From Akkermansiaceae bacterium UBA7890 (GTDB lineage Bacteria; Verrucomicrobiota; Verrucomicrobiia; Verrucomicrobiales; Akkermansiaceae), in assembly GCA_002501065.1 (NCBI GenBank), contig DLRK01000210.1:32464-96463 (forward strand): DNA of 64,000 bases. Direction: 5' to 3'. A program made the translations under genes and the position numbers. Under the pieces are notes generated by a model. The model ran no database searches and was not told the DNA's origin. It saw nothing but the letters and a program-made list of their open reading frames with translations. Below, piece after piece: positions 37,116 to 44,651 of the stretch (position 1 is the first letter of the stretch; the number at the start of each line of letters is the position of its first letter).

Positions 37116-38024
37116 TCAGAGATCGGCGTTGTGTTGTGCGCCGGTGGCGGGAGTGGACGAATAGACGATGCAGTTTGTCAATTGCGCACCATCCTCGATT
37201 TTGGCACCGGGCCAGAGAACTGAAGCCAGAATGGTCGCTTCGGCCCCGATGGAAGCGTCCGGGCCGACCGCGGAGGCCTCCACCATGGCCGTGGGATCGA
37301 TGTGGGCCTCGGGGTGGCGCAGTTCCCCCAGTTCCCCGTGGTGGTGGGCATCGAGATAGGATTCGCGGGTGCCCAGATCGAACCAGATCCCCTCGTCATG
37401 AAAGGAGGCGCCCATTTCGTCGTCGCGGATGAGGTCCAGGAAGGCGGGGATGATGGAGATTTTTTCGGCGGGGGGAATGCGCTGGAGTAATTCGGGCTGG
37501 GCACAGTAGACACAGGCGAACTGGTGCGTCCCGGGGGCAATGCCGAGCATGTTGTTGATGTCCGCGATATGTTCCCCTTCGATCGCGATGTGGGGTTCGT
37601 GTCCGGTCGAGCGCAGTCCCATGGTGGCGGTTTGGCCGGAGCGGACGTGGGTATCGATGAGGCGATCGATTTCCAGGGTGGTCAGGATGTCGCCATTGCA
37701 GACAAGGAACGGTTCGTCCCCGATCCAGGATTCAATGTTCTTGAGCCCCCCTCCGGTTTCGAGAAGGACCGGTTCGTGGAAGAAGGTGAGTGGTGCTCCT
37801 CGATAGGATCCGTCGGGGAATGCTTCCTCCCACTTTCCGGGCAGGTGGTGGGTGTTGATGGCGAACTCCTCGATTCCGGAGGTCAGGCAGTGGTCGAGGG
37901 TGTGCTCGATCAGGGGTCGGTGAAAGACGGGGATGAGCGGTTTGGGAAGGATGTCGGTGAGTGGCCGCAGACGCGTGCCCAGACCGGCTCCAAGGAGAAA
38001 GGCTTTCTTGATCGGCGCGCTCAC
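37116..38024 (-). CDS. Sugar-1-phosphate nucleotidyltransferase with hexapeptide tail (MurU-like)
   Basis: The 302 residues start at GTG 38024. The N-terminal Rossmann-like transferase has the GAGLGTRLRPLTDILPKPL signature, the base/phosphate loop LETGGGLKN and the metal Asp in LVCNGDIL. Residues about 225-302 form a short left-handed beta-helix (hexapeptide repeats such as IDPTAMVEASAVGPDASIG) that classical MurU lacks. With the neighbouring AmgK-like kinase it could convert MurNAc-1-P to UDP-MurNAc; a mannose- or glucose-1-P enzyme is the main alternative. Confidence 0.78.
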   Translation of the reverse strand: MSAPIKKAFLLGAGLGTRLRPLTDILPKPLIPVFHRPLIEHTLDHCLTSGIEEFAINTHHLPGKWEEAFPDGSYRGAPLTFFHEPVLLETGGGLKNIESWIGDEPFLVCNGDILTTLEIDRLIDTHVRSGQTATMGLRSTGHEPHIAIEGEHIADINNMLGIAPGTHQFACVYCAQPELLQRIPPAEKISIIPAFLDLIRDDEMGASFHDEGIWFDLGTRESYLDAHHHGELGELRHPEAHIDPTAMVEASAVGPDASIGAEATILASVLWPGAKIEDGAQLTNCIVYSSTPATGAQHNADL

Positions 38025-38102
38025 GAGAGGAAGGGGTGGAGGGTTAGGGAGAGGGTTGCAAGTTTTTGTGAAGCCCGCATGCCTTCCCCGGGCGTTCGAG
38101 GG

Positions 38103-39149
38103 TTAGAGCAGGTCGTCGAGGGCCCGCCGAAAGGGGGAGGGCATGGGCAGGTTCCGGAGGGCCTTGGAGCAGTGGAATTCCTCGGTGGAGCCACGGGAGG
38201 CGGGAGGAAGCTGGGAGAGGGAGCAGCGGTAGATGTGCATGGTCACCTTGTGGTGGGTGATGTCATACCTCCTCGTGGCAAGGAGAGGGAAATCCGCCAG
38301 CTGATCGTGACTCCGTTCGGGCAGCTTCCACAGGCCCTTGCGGCGGGAGCCCTCTTCCCGGGCGAGGAGGACGGGACCGCTGCGCTTGCGCACGAAGAGA
38401 ACGTGTTCGTCAACTTCCTCGGCGCGACGCCGGGGCTTCTTGAGGGGAAGAGTGGAGGGGGTGCGGGTGGTACAGAAATCGTGGATCGGACACTGCAGGC
38501 AACGAGGAGACCGGGGGGAGCAGTATGACTGCCCGAGTTCCATGAAAGCGGAGTTGAAGGCACGCGCCTTGCAGGGGGGGAGCAGGGCTTCTGCCCAGGA
38601 CCAGAGTTGGGAGCGGCTGCCGGGAGTATCGATGGGTTCACGGTAACTGAAGAGGCGGCTCAGGACGCGGGTGATATTGGCTTCCACGATCGGCGCGGGA
38701 TGATCAAAGGCGAAGCTGGCCACTGCGCCGGCAGTGTAGCGACCGATGCCGGGGAGAGATTCCAGGGCCGGGAGGTCGGCTGGAAATACTCCACCGTGGG
38801 TTTCGAGGATCGTGCGGGCGGTCTTTTGCAGATTACGCACACGGTTGTAGTAGCCGAGGCCTTCCCAGCTGCGGAGCAGTTCGCTTTCGGAGGCCCCGGC
38901 GAGGGAGCGCAGGTCAGGGAATTTCTCAAGAAAGCGCTCGAAGCGGCGATTCTGGATCACCGCGCCGATGGTGGTTTGCTGGAGCATGACCTCGGAGACC
39001 AGGATGGCGTAGGGATCGGTGGTTCGCCGCCAGGGATAGTCTGCGCCACATTCGCCGAACCAGCGGAGAAGTGCGCTGCGGAAGGCCCGGACGTTCCGCA
39101 GGGCGTGTCGGGTAGCGACAGGTTTAGGCACAGGGAGAACATCGGGCAT
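38103..39149 (-). CDS. mutY: A/G-specific adenine DNA glycosylase
   Basis: This 348-residue base-excision repair enzyme removes adenine opposite 8-oxoguanine. The HhH-GPD core has SEVMLQQTTIGAVI (catalytic Glu), LPGIGRYTAGAVASFAF (helix-hairpin-helix) and PIVEANITRVLSR. The 4Fe-4S site is CSPRSPRCLQCPIHDFC with the C-x6-C-x2-C-x5-C spacing. A C-terminal NUDIX-like 8-oxoG recognition domain follows. In E. coli MutY the second catalytic residue is Asp138 in PILDGNVKRV; here the aligned residue is Glu (PIVEAN). It is divergent from rnhC. Confidence 0.9.
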   Translation of the reverse strand: MPDVLPVPKPVATRHALRNVRAFRSALLRWFGECGADYPWRRTTDPYAILVSEVMLQQTTIGAVIQNRRFERFLEKFPDLRSLAGASESELLRSWEGLGYYNRVRNLQKTARTILETHGGVFPADLPALESLPGIGRYTAGAVASFAFDHPAPIVEANITRVLSRLFSYREPIDTPGSRSQLWSWAEALLPPCKARAFNSAFMELGQSYCSPRSPRCLQCPIHDFCTTRTPSTLPLKKPRRRAEEVDEHVLFVRKRSGPVLLAREEGSRRKGLWKLPERSHDQLADFPLLATRRYDITHHKVTMHIYRCSLSQLPPASRGSTEEFHCSKALRNLPMPSPFRRALDDLL

Positions 39150-39182
39150 TGCAGAAGAGAGGTCGAACCTGGAAAATGTCCC

Positions 39183-40109
39183 GTGGTGGCATTAACGACC
39201 TACACGCAGGAGATCGGGGAGGAGGATGTGGAAAAGTTGCGGGGCATCCTGGACCGTGATGGCTTTGAGTTCCTGGAGAAGCCCCATGCCCATTACGGAG
39301 CGCGCAAGGGGAAGCTCAATATCACGGTTTATGAGAAGGGCCCCAAGGTGCTGATACAGGGGAAGGAGACCGAGGATTTCGTGAAGTTCACTCTGGAGCC
39401 CGAGATCCTGGGGGAGGCACGGCTTGGTTACGAGGAGGTTCATAATCCGGAGATGTTCCAGCCCCACTTCGGGATCGATGAGAGCGGCAAGGGGGACTAC
39501 TTCGGCCCCCTCGTGATCGCCGGGGTCTATACCGACGCAGCGAGCACCCGGGCCCTCATCGAGGCGGGTGTAATGGACTCCAAGCGGGTGAGTTCAAGTG
39601 ATCGGATCCGGGTCCTGGCGGGAGAGATCCGCAAGACGCGTGGCGTGGTGGAGTCCGTGGTCCTGATCGGACCGGAACGCTACAATGACCTCTATGCGCG
39701 ATTTGCTAACCTGAATGAGTTACTGGCCTGGGGTCACGCCAAAGCCATTGAAGAGTTGTCGGGAAGAGTGCCGGATTGTCCACGTGCCCTGAGTGATCAA
39801 TTTGCAAATCCGCGTGTCCTGCAGCGTGCGCTGGAGCGCAAGGAAGTGGATCTTGAACTGCAACAGCGGACGAAGGGCGAGAGCGACGTGGCGGTCGCCG
39901 CCGCATCCATTCTGGCTCGGGAGGCCTTTGTGAGATGGATGGCGCGGGCGGCCGAACAGTGGGAAATCTCCCTGGCTCTGGGGGCTGGTCCGCCGGTGCT
40001 GGAGGCGGGTCGGATGTTCCTCGAAAGGCACGGAGCACAGGAATTGTGCAAAGTCGCTAAAATTCATTTTAAGACAACAAATCAGTTGACGAATGACAGG
40101 ATGGAATGA
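39183..40109 (+). CDS. rnhC: Ribonuclease HIII
   Basis: The frame is open to 38607, but homology starts at GTG 39183/39186 (MALTTYTQEIGEED), giving about 308 residues. Residues 1-95 are a TBP-like substrate-binding domain. The nuclease core begins GIDESGKGDYFGPLVIAGV, the RNase HIII signature with the catalytic DEx(G) pair; further acidic residues lie in VMDSKRVSSSDRIRV and GESDVAVAAASILARE. It degrades RNA in RNA-DNA hybrids in the cytoplasm. It is divergent from mutY with only about 33 bp between. Confidence 0.92.
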   Translation: MVALTTYTQEIGEEDVEKLRGILDRDGFEFLEKPHAHYGARKGKLNITVYEKGPKVLIQGKETEDFVKFTLEPEILGEARLGYEEVHNPEMFQPHFGIDESGKGDYFGPLVIAGVYTDAASTRALIEAGVMDSKRVSSSDRIRVLAGEIRKTRGVVESVVLIGPERYNDLYARFANLNELLAWGHAKAIEELSGRVPDCPRALSDQFANPRVLQRALERKEVDLELQQRTKGESDVAVAAASILAREAFVRWMARAAEQWEISLALGAGPPVLEAGRMFLERHGAQELCKVAKIHFKTTNQLTNDRME

Positions 40110-40183
40110 CTCCTAAACTGTCACTCATTTTGGCGTTACAATTGGCGCGGGATGTGCTGTCCATAGAAGTCGTAAGCTATTCC

Positions 40184-40516
40184 ATGTCGACGATTACAAA
40201 ACGAGATTTAGTGGTCCGGATCAGCAATGAAACGGGATTGACCCAGCAGCAGGTTTTCGACGTCGTCCAGAAGACTCTGGACGCCGTCACATTGGAGCTG
40301 GCTCAGGGGAATACAGTGGTGATGCGGAATTTCGGGACCTTTGAAGTCCGTCAGACCAAGGCAAAGGTGGGCCGCAACCCGAAGAACCCGGGTAAGGATG
40401 TCCCCATTCCTCCCCGTGCGGTGGTGAAGTTCAAGCCTGGCAAGGAGATGAAGGAGAAAGTGGCCCGGATTCTTCCCGTCATCCAGCAGCAGGGACAGGT
40501 GGACCGGGCTGACTGA
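40184..40516 (+). CDS. HU/IHF-family DNA-binding protein
   Basis: This is a 110-residue nucleoid protein. The frame extends to 40106, overlapping rnhC, but the ATG at 40184 (MSTITKRDLVVRISNETGL) fits the family. Features: N-terminal helical dimerisation region with GLTQQQVFDVVQKTL, VVMRNFGTFEVRQTKAKVGRNPKNP for the beta-arm, then IPPRAVVKFKPGKEMKEKV. The extended C-terminus (about 15 residues beyond classical HU) is Gln-rich. HU versus IHF cannot be settled from sequence. Confidence 0.9.
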   Translation: MSTITKRDLVVRISNETGLTQQQVFDVVQKTLDAVTLELAQGNTVVMRNFGTFEVRQTKAKVGRNPKNPGKDVPIPPRAVVKFKPGKEMKEKVARILPVIQQQGQVDRAD

Positions 40517-40777
40517 TCGGCCTTTTCGCCCGGATTGCTCCGGGGAAAGCGACCCAGAGAGCCCGCTGAATGGTGGGTTGGCAGGGGTCGTGCTGGATGG
40601 GGCCGGAGCCTCTTGTCAGGTTTGATTCTTCTGCGTGGGCCACATGCAGGGTAGCGTCGATTTCAGGCGAGGGATTCCGGTGAGGACGGAATAGTCGGCA
40701 GGGGCACCCTGATCCCCCTCACCAATCCGGGAGCGGGGAGTATTGTCAGGCTGCGCGTGTTCTGTCAGGATGAGGAC

Positions 40778-41287
40778 ATGGGGAAATACTGGTTTCTTGT
40801 ATCGGTGCTGGGACCCGTTTTGCTGACCTCCTGCGGGGGAGGTGGCTACCGGGGCTACATGACGCGGTCCTACACCATCAAGGGGGTGCGTTATCATCCC
40901 ATGAGTGTGGAGCAGGCGCTGCGTTACGAGGAAACGGGAATAGCCTCGTGGTATGATGAGAGCAGCTTCCTGGGCTTCAAGAGGGGGAGAACCTCCCTCG
41001 GTGAGAAGGTGGGGCGTTTTGCCGTGAGTGGTGCCCACAAGACGCTGCCGTTACCGTGCCGGGTGAAAGTGACCAACCTCGCCAATGGCAAATCGATCAA
41101 GATGCGTCTCAACGATCGCGGGCCATTCATAGCGGGGCGTATCATCGACGTCACTCCCCGTGCCGCGAGCAAGCTCGGCTTCAAAGGCAGCGGCCTGACC
41201 CGGGTGCGGGTTGAGTGCCTCAGCGTAGGGGACGGCAGCTACAAGCGAAAGCAGAGCAAGGGAATCCCCCTGGTGCCGTTTTTCTAA
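40778..41287 (+). CDS. RlpA-like septal lipoprotein
   Basis: This 169-residue lipoprotein starts at ATG 40778 after AGGATGAGG; a GTG at 40757 is less likely. The signal peptide ends in the lipobox LLTSC. Residues about 60-160 form a double-psi beta-barrel with GIASWYDESSF, RVKVTNLANGKSIKMRLNDRGPF and GRIIDVTPRAASKLGF, the RlpA pattern. Some RlpA proteins cleave glycan strands lacking stem peptides at the septum. No SPOR domain is present, so targeting must differ from E. coli RlpA. Confidence 0.88.
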   Translation: MGKYWFLVSVLGPVLLTSCGGGGYRGYMTRSYTIKGVRYHPMSVEQALRYEETGIASWYDESSFLGFKRGRTSLGEKVGRFAVSGAHKTLPLPCRVKVTNLANGKSIKMRLNDRGPFIAGRIIDVTPRAASKLGFKGSGLTRVRVECLSVGDGSYKRKQSKGIPLVPFF

Positions 41288-41392
41288 CTGGAGGACGGTC
41301 GGAGCATCCGGCCTTTCAGACCAGCCGGGAAGCGGCCACAAATCACTGGTCGTGGAAGGAGAAAGCTGTTAGGAGCTTCGCCCCCACGAATC

Positions 41393-42340
41393 ATGGTCCA
41401 GGAAGAGCTCAAGGAAGTGCGTGTCTTTGCCCCCGCCTCGGTGGCGAACGTGGCCTGTGGCTATGACGTGCTGGGATTCGCCATTGAAGCTCCTGGTGAC
41501 GAGATCGTGGCCCGGCATTCTCCGGAGCCAGGGTTGCGCATTGTTGAGATCACCGGAGACAACGGGAAGCTGCCCACGGAGGTCTCCGAGAATACCGCGG
41601 GTGTGGCGGCGCAGGATCTCCTCCGCCACCTCGGGATGCTCGACCGCGGGGTTGAACTGGAGATTCACAAGAAGATGCCCTTCGGCAGTGGCCTGGGTTC
41701 GAGCGCGGCCAGCGCGGTGGCCGGAGCCTATGCGGTGAACAAGCTGATCGGGGAACCCCTGACCAAGAAACAGCTCCTGCCCTTTGCCATGGCGGGCGAG
41801 TCGAGCGCGGACGGGGCCTGGCACGCTGACAATGTCGGCCCGTGCCTGTTGGGTGGGATTGTCTTCATCCGGTCCAACCAGGAACTCGATATCGCACAGT
41901 TGCCCGTGCCGGAGAATCTCTGGGCCTCGGTCGTGCATCCCGACATCGAGATCCTGACCAAGGTTGCCCGTGAGATCCTGCCCCGGGAAGTGCCTCTCGA
42001 CAATGTGACCCAGCAGGTGGGCAACCTGGGCGGATTGTTGTGTGGATTGATCCAGGAAGACTACGAACTGATCAGCCGTTCCATCCACGATGTCATTGCG
42101 GAGCCGCGTCGGCAGAAACTCATTCCCGAATTTTACCGGGCCAAACGCGATGCCATGGCCGCGGGTGCTCTGGGATTCAGCATCTCGGGGGCGGGACCGA
42201 GCGTTTTTGCCCTTTGCGAAGGAGAGGAAACCGCCCGGCGCGTGGGTGCGGAGGTCTCGCGGGTGTTCAGTGAGGTGCCCATTGAGAATCAGGTTTACGT
42301 GTCGATGGTCAACCCGCACGGGGTGCATGTGGTTGCTTAG
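41393..42340 (+). CDS. thrB: Homoserine kinase
   Basis: This 315-residue GHMP-family kinase phosphorylates L-homoserine for threonine synthesis. Motifs: VFAPASVANVACGYDVLGFA near the N-terminus, the ATP loop MPFGSGLGSSAASAVAGA, and C-terminal SISGAGPSVFALC. The substrate-site pattern and the adjacent thrC (79 bp downstream, same strand) make the assignment firm. Confidence 0.94.
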   Translation: MVQEELKEVRVFAPASVANVACGYDVLGFAIEAPGDEIVARHSPEPGLRIVEITGDNGKLPTEVSENTAGVAAQDLLRHLGMLDRGVELEIHKKMPFGSGLGSSAASAVAGAYAVNKLIGEPLTKKQLLPFAMAGESSADGAWHADNVGPCLLGGIVFIRSNQELDIAQLPVPENLWASVVHPDIEILTKVAREILPREVPLDNVTQQVGNLGGLLCGLIQEDYELISRSIHDVIAEPRRQKLIPEFYRAKRDAMAAGALGFSISGAGPSVFALCEGEETARRVGAEVSRVFSEVPIENQVYVSMVNPHGVHVVA

Positions 42341-42419
42341 CGGAGAGCAGGGGGAGAGAGTGAGTGGAAGCACGAATTCGGGACTGACAACCGGCACCTG
42401 ACAACCGAGAACTTCCCTC

Positions 42420-43730
42420 GTGGCACAGCGATTCTACAGTACCAGTTCGACGGATGAATCCGTCGATCTCCGGGAGGCGGTACTGCGCTCGTTGCCTGCA
42501 GACAACGGGCTCTACATGCCAGCAAGCGTGCCGGTGATGGACGAAGCCTTCTGGGCTCACTGGCGCGGGTGGTCCTTTGCGGAACTGGGCTACCGGATCG
42601 TCTCGTCAGTCTTTGCGGGCGCGGTGCCGGAGGAGTCCCTGCGGGAGATGGTGGCGGACGCGGTCAATTTTGATGCGCCGCTGGTGACCATCGCGGAGAA
42701 GATGCACATTCTCGAACTCTTTCATGGCCCCTCCCTCGCCTTCAAGGACTTCGGAGCACGGTTCATGGCCCGCCTGATGGGCTGGCTCACGCGCGATGAT
42801 GAGCGGGACCTCATCGTGCTGGTGGCCACCTCGGGAGATACCGGTGGAGCGGTGGCGAGCGCCTTTCATGGCGTGCCCGGAACGAAGGTGGTGGTGCTCT
42901 ATCCCAGTGGCAAGGTGAGCGCCCTGCAGGAGAAGCAGCTCACCACCCTGGGGGACAACATCACCGCGCTCGAAGTGGCAGGAACATTCGATGACTGCCA
43001 GCGCCTGGTGAAGGCGGCCTTTCTCCATTGCGAATTGGCGGAGGAGAGGAACCTGACTTCGGCCAACTCGATCAACATCGCGCGGCTCATCCCACAGGCC
43101 TTCTACTATTTCCATGCCGCCCGGCAACTTCCGGAGGGTACGGAGCCTGTCTTCGTAGTGCCCAGCGGGAACTTCGGCAATCTTACCGCGGGGCTCCTGG
43201 CGAACCTGATGGGTTTGCCGGTGAGGCAGTTCATTGCCGCCACCAACGTGAACGATGTGGTTCCCGCCTACCTGGAGAGCGGGAGCTATGAGCCCCGGCC
43301 CAGCCAGCCGACCATCTCAAATGCCATGGATGTGGGTGCGCCAAGCAACTTTATCCGTCTCCTGGAGCTTTGCCATCATGAGCACGGCCTGATGGCGGAT
43401 CGGATCGTGGGCTGTCGTTTCGACGACGAGCAGACGCGGACAGCCATTCGGGAAGTCAAGGCGGACACCGGCTATGTGATCGAACCGCATGGCGCGGTTG
43501 GTTGCCTTGCCGCGGAAGCGTGGCGGGTGAATCACCCCGGGGATGAAATGATCGTGCTGGAGACGGCTCATCCCTCCAAGTTCCTGGATGTGATGGAGGA
43601 AGAACTGGGCGAAGGAGCAGTTGAAATTCCGGGGCGCCTGGCCTGCCTGGCCGATCGTGAAAAGGTGGCGGTTGAGATGCCCCCGGACGAGGAGGCCTTT
43701 CTCCGCTGGCTGGCTGAGTCGAAGGTCTGA
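42420..43730 (+). CDS. thrC: Threonine synthase
   Basis: This 436-residue PLP enzyme converts O-phosphohomoserine to threonine. It starts at GTG 42420 (MAQRFYSTSSTDESVDL). The PLP lysine lies in FHGPSLAFKDFGARFM and the phosphate-binding region in ATSGDTGGAVASAFHG, with VPSGNFGNLTAG further on. The N-terminal YSTSSTDESVDLREAV start is typical of the long (yeast/E. coli) threonine synthase type. It follows thrB. Confidence 0.95.
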   Translation: MAQRFYSTSSTDESVDLREAVLRSLPADNGLYMPASVPVMDEAFWAHWRGWSFAELGYRIVSSVFAGAVPEESLREMVADAVNFDAPLVTIAEKMHILELFHGPSLAFKDFGARFMARLMGWLTRDDERDLIVLVATSGDTGGAVASAFHGVPGTKVVVLYPSGKVSALQEKQLTTLGDNITALEVAGTFDDCQRLVKAAFLHCELAEERNLTSANSINIARLIPQAFYYFHAARQLPEGTEPVFVVPSGNFGNLTAGLLANLMGLPVRQFIAATNVNDVVPAYLESGSYEPRPSQPTISNAMDVGAPSNFIRLLELCHHEHGLMADRIVGCRFDDEQTRTAIREVKADTGYVIEPHGAVGCLAAEAWRVNHPGDEMIVLETAHPSKFLDVMEEELGEGAVEIPGRLACLADREKVAVEMPPDEEAFLRWLAESKV

Positions 43731-43732
43731 GT

Positions 43733-43747
43733 CCTCCCGGCCGGAGG
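43733..43747 (+). terminator. Weak hairpin after thrC
   Basis: CCTCC (43733-43737) pairs with GGAGG (43743-43747); only three T residues follow a few bases later. It lies between the convergent thrC and coiled-coil genes, so it may aid termination, but the stem is short. Confidence 0.25.
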
Positions 43748-43789
43748 TCCGTTTCCACGGCGTGAACGCGGAACCTTCCACCCGGTTGC

Positions 43790-44557
43790 CTAGTTCCCGA
43801 ATGGGGGCAGGATCAGTTCGTCTCCGGGCTTGATGACCGGGGTGCCCCCATCAGGAAAGGTGCCTCTTACAGGGTTGGCAGAGGCCTTGGTCTTTTCGGG
43901 CTCGAAGATGTGAGCGACCTTGAGCTGTCCGTAGATTCCCGCTTGCCGGCGGATGGCGAGGATGGTGCCCGGCTGGATCTCCCGGTGGAGCTCGATGATA
44001 GCGAAGCCGCCCGCCTGCTGGTCCGGTTGCTTGTCCACCCACTCGACCACCTTGGCCTGAAGCCAGGCCTGCCGGACGGTTGAGGCGCGGGCCTTCTGCT
44101 TCTTGGCCGCCTCGATCATGGGCTTCGAGATCAGGCCCTGTTTGGCCTCTTCCTTGAGGAGTTCGTTCTCGCGCTCGGCCTTGGCCAGCTCGGCCTCGAG
44201 CTGGGTGCGGGTGACGGCCCCTTCCGTGGAAGCCGGATCCTTGCCCGCCGTGGAGGGGAGGATGGGCGGGACTGCCGTCACCTCGCCGGGATTCGAGGGG
44301 GAAGGGGAAACTGGGGCAGGAATCGGGGTGATCGGCTCAGATCCGGTGGGACCGGGATCGAGCGGGGCTGGAGCAGGAGGGGTTAGCCGACTCTGCTGGT
44401 CATTCAGGGCAGCCAGTTCGGCCCGCAGCTCCTTGAGCTCAGCTTCTTCGCTGGTATTGTTCATCTTCATGACGGTCAGGACGACCGCCACCACGAGGAG
44501 CAGGCCGGTGGCCCCAAGGAGCGCCGTGATCATGTTCATGGCGGAAGCTTGCTCCAT
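43790..44557 (-). CDS. Membrane-anchored coiled-coil protein, function unknown
   Basis: About 255 residues from ATG 44557; a Met at 44539 is an equally possible start and the frame extends to 44635. One N-terminal membrane helix (ALLGATGLLLVVAVVLTVM) is followed by a short coiled coil (EEAELKELRAELAALNDQ), a Pro-rich linker, a second helical stretch (LEAELAKAERENELLKEEA) and a C-terminal beta-rich module (AIIELHREIQPGTILAIRR... PGDELILPP) that resembles small SH3/FlgT-like beta domains. No named family is recognised. It is divergent from ileS over about 94 bp. Confidence 0.65.
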   Translation of the reverse strand: MEQASAMNMITALLGATGLLLVVAVVLTVMKMNNTSEEAELKELRAELAALNDQQSRLTPPAPAPLDPGPTGSEPITPIPAPVSPSPSNPGEVTAVPPILPSTAGKDPASTEGAVTRTQLEAELAKAERENELLKEEAKQGLISKPMIEAAKKQKARASTVRQAWLQAKVVEWVDKQPDQQAGGFAIIELHREIQPGTILAIRRQAGIYGQLKVAHIFEPEKTKASANPVRGTFPDGGTPVIKPGDELILPPFGN

Positions 44558-44651
44558 CCTCGTGGAAAAGTCAAAAACCCAGCCGGAATCCCTGTAATCA
44601 AGGGACACGCAGGGCTTGCGGCGGTGGGGGTGCACCGCTACAGGAAGGTCG

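Noticed and set aside
40086..40119. TTGACG as a possible -35 box before the HU-type gene
   Set aside because: No -10 hexamer lies at a proper distance (about 17 bp).
40571..40681. Possible 36-codon ORF between the HU and RlpA-like genes
   Set aside because: No Shine-Dalgarno, no hydrophobic or conserved pattern, and odd Trp/Gly-rich composition.
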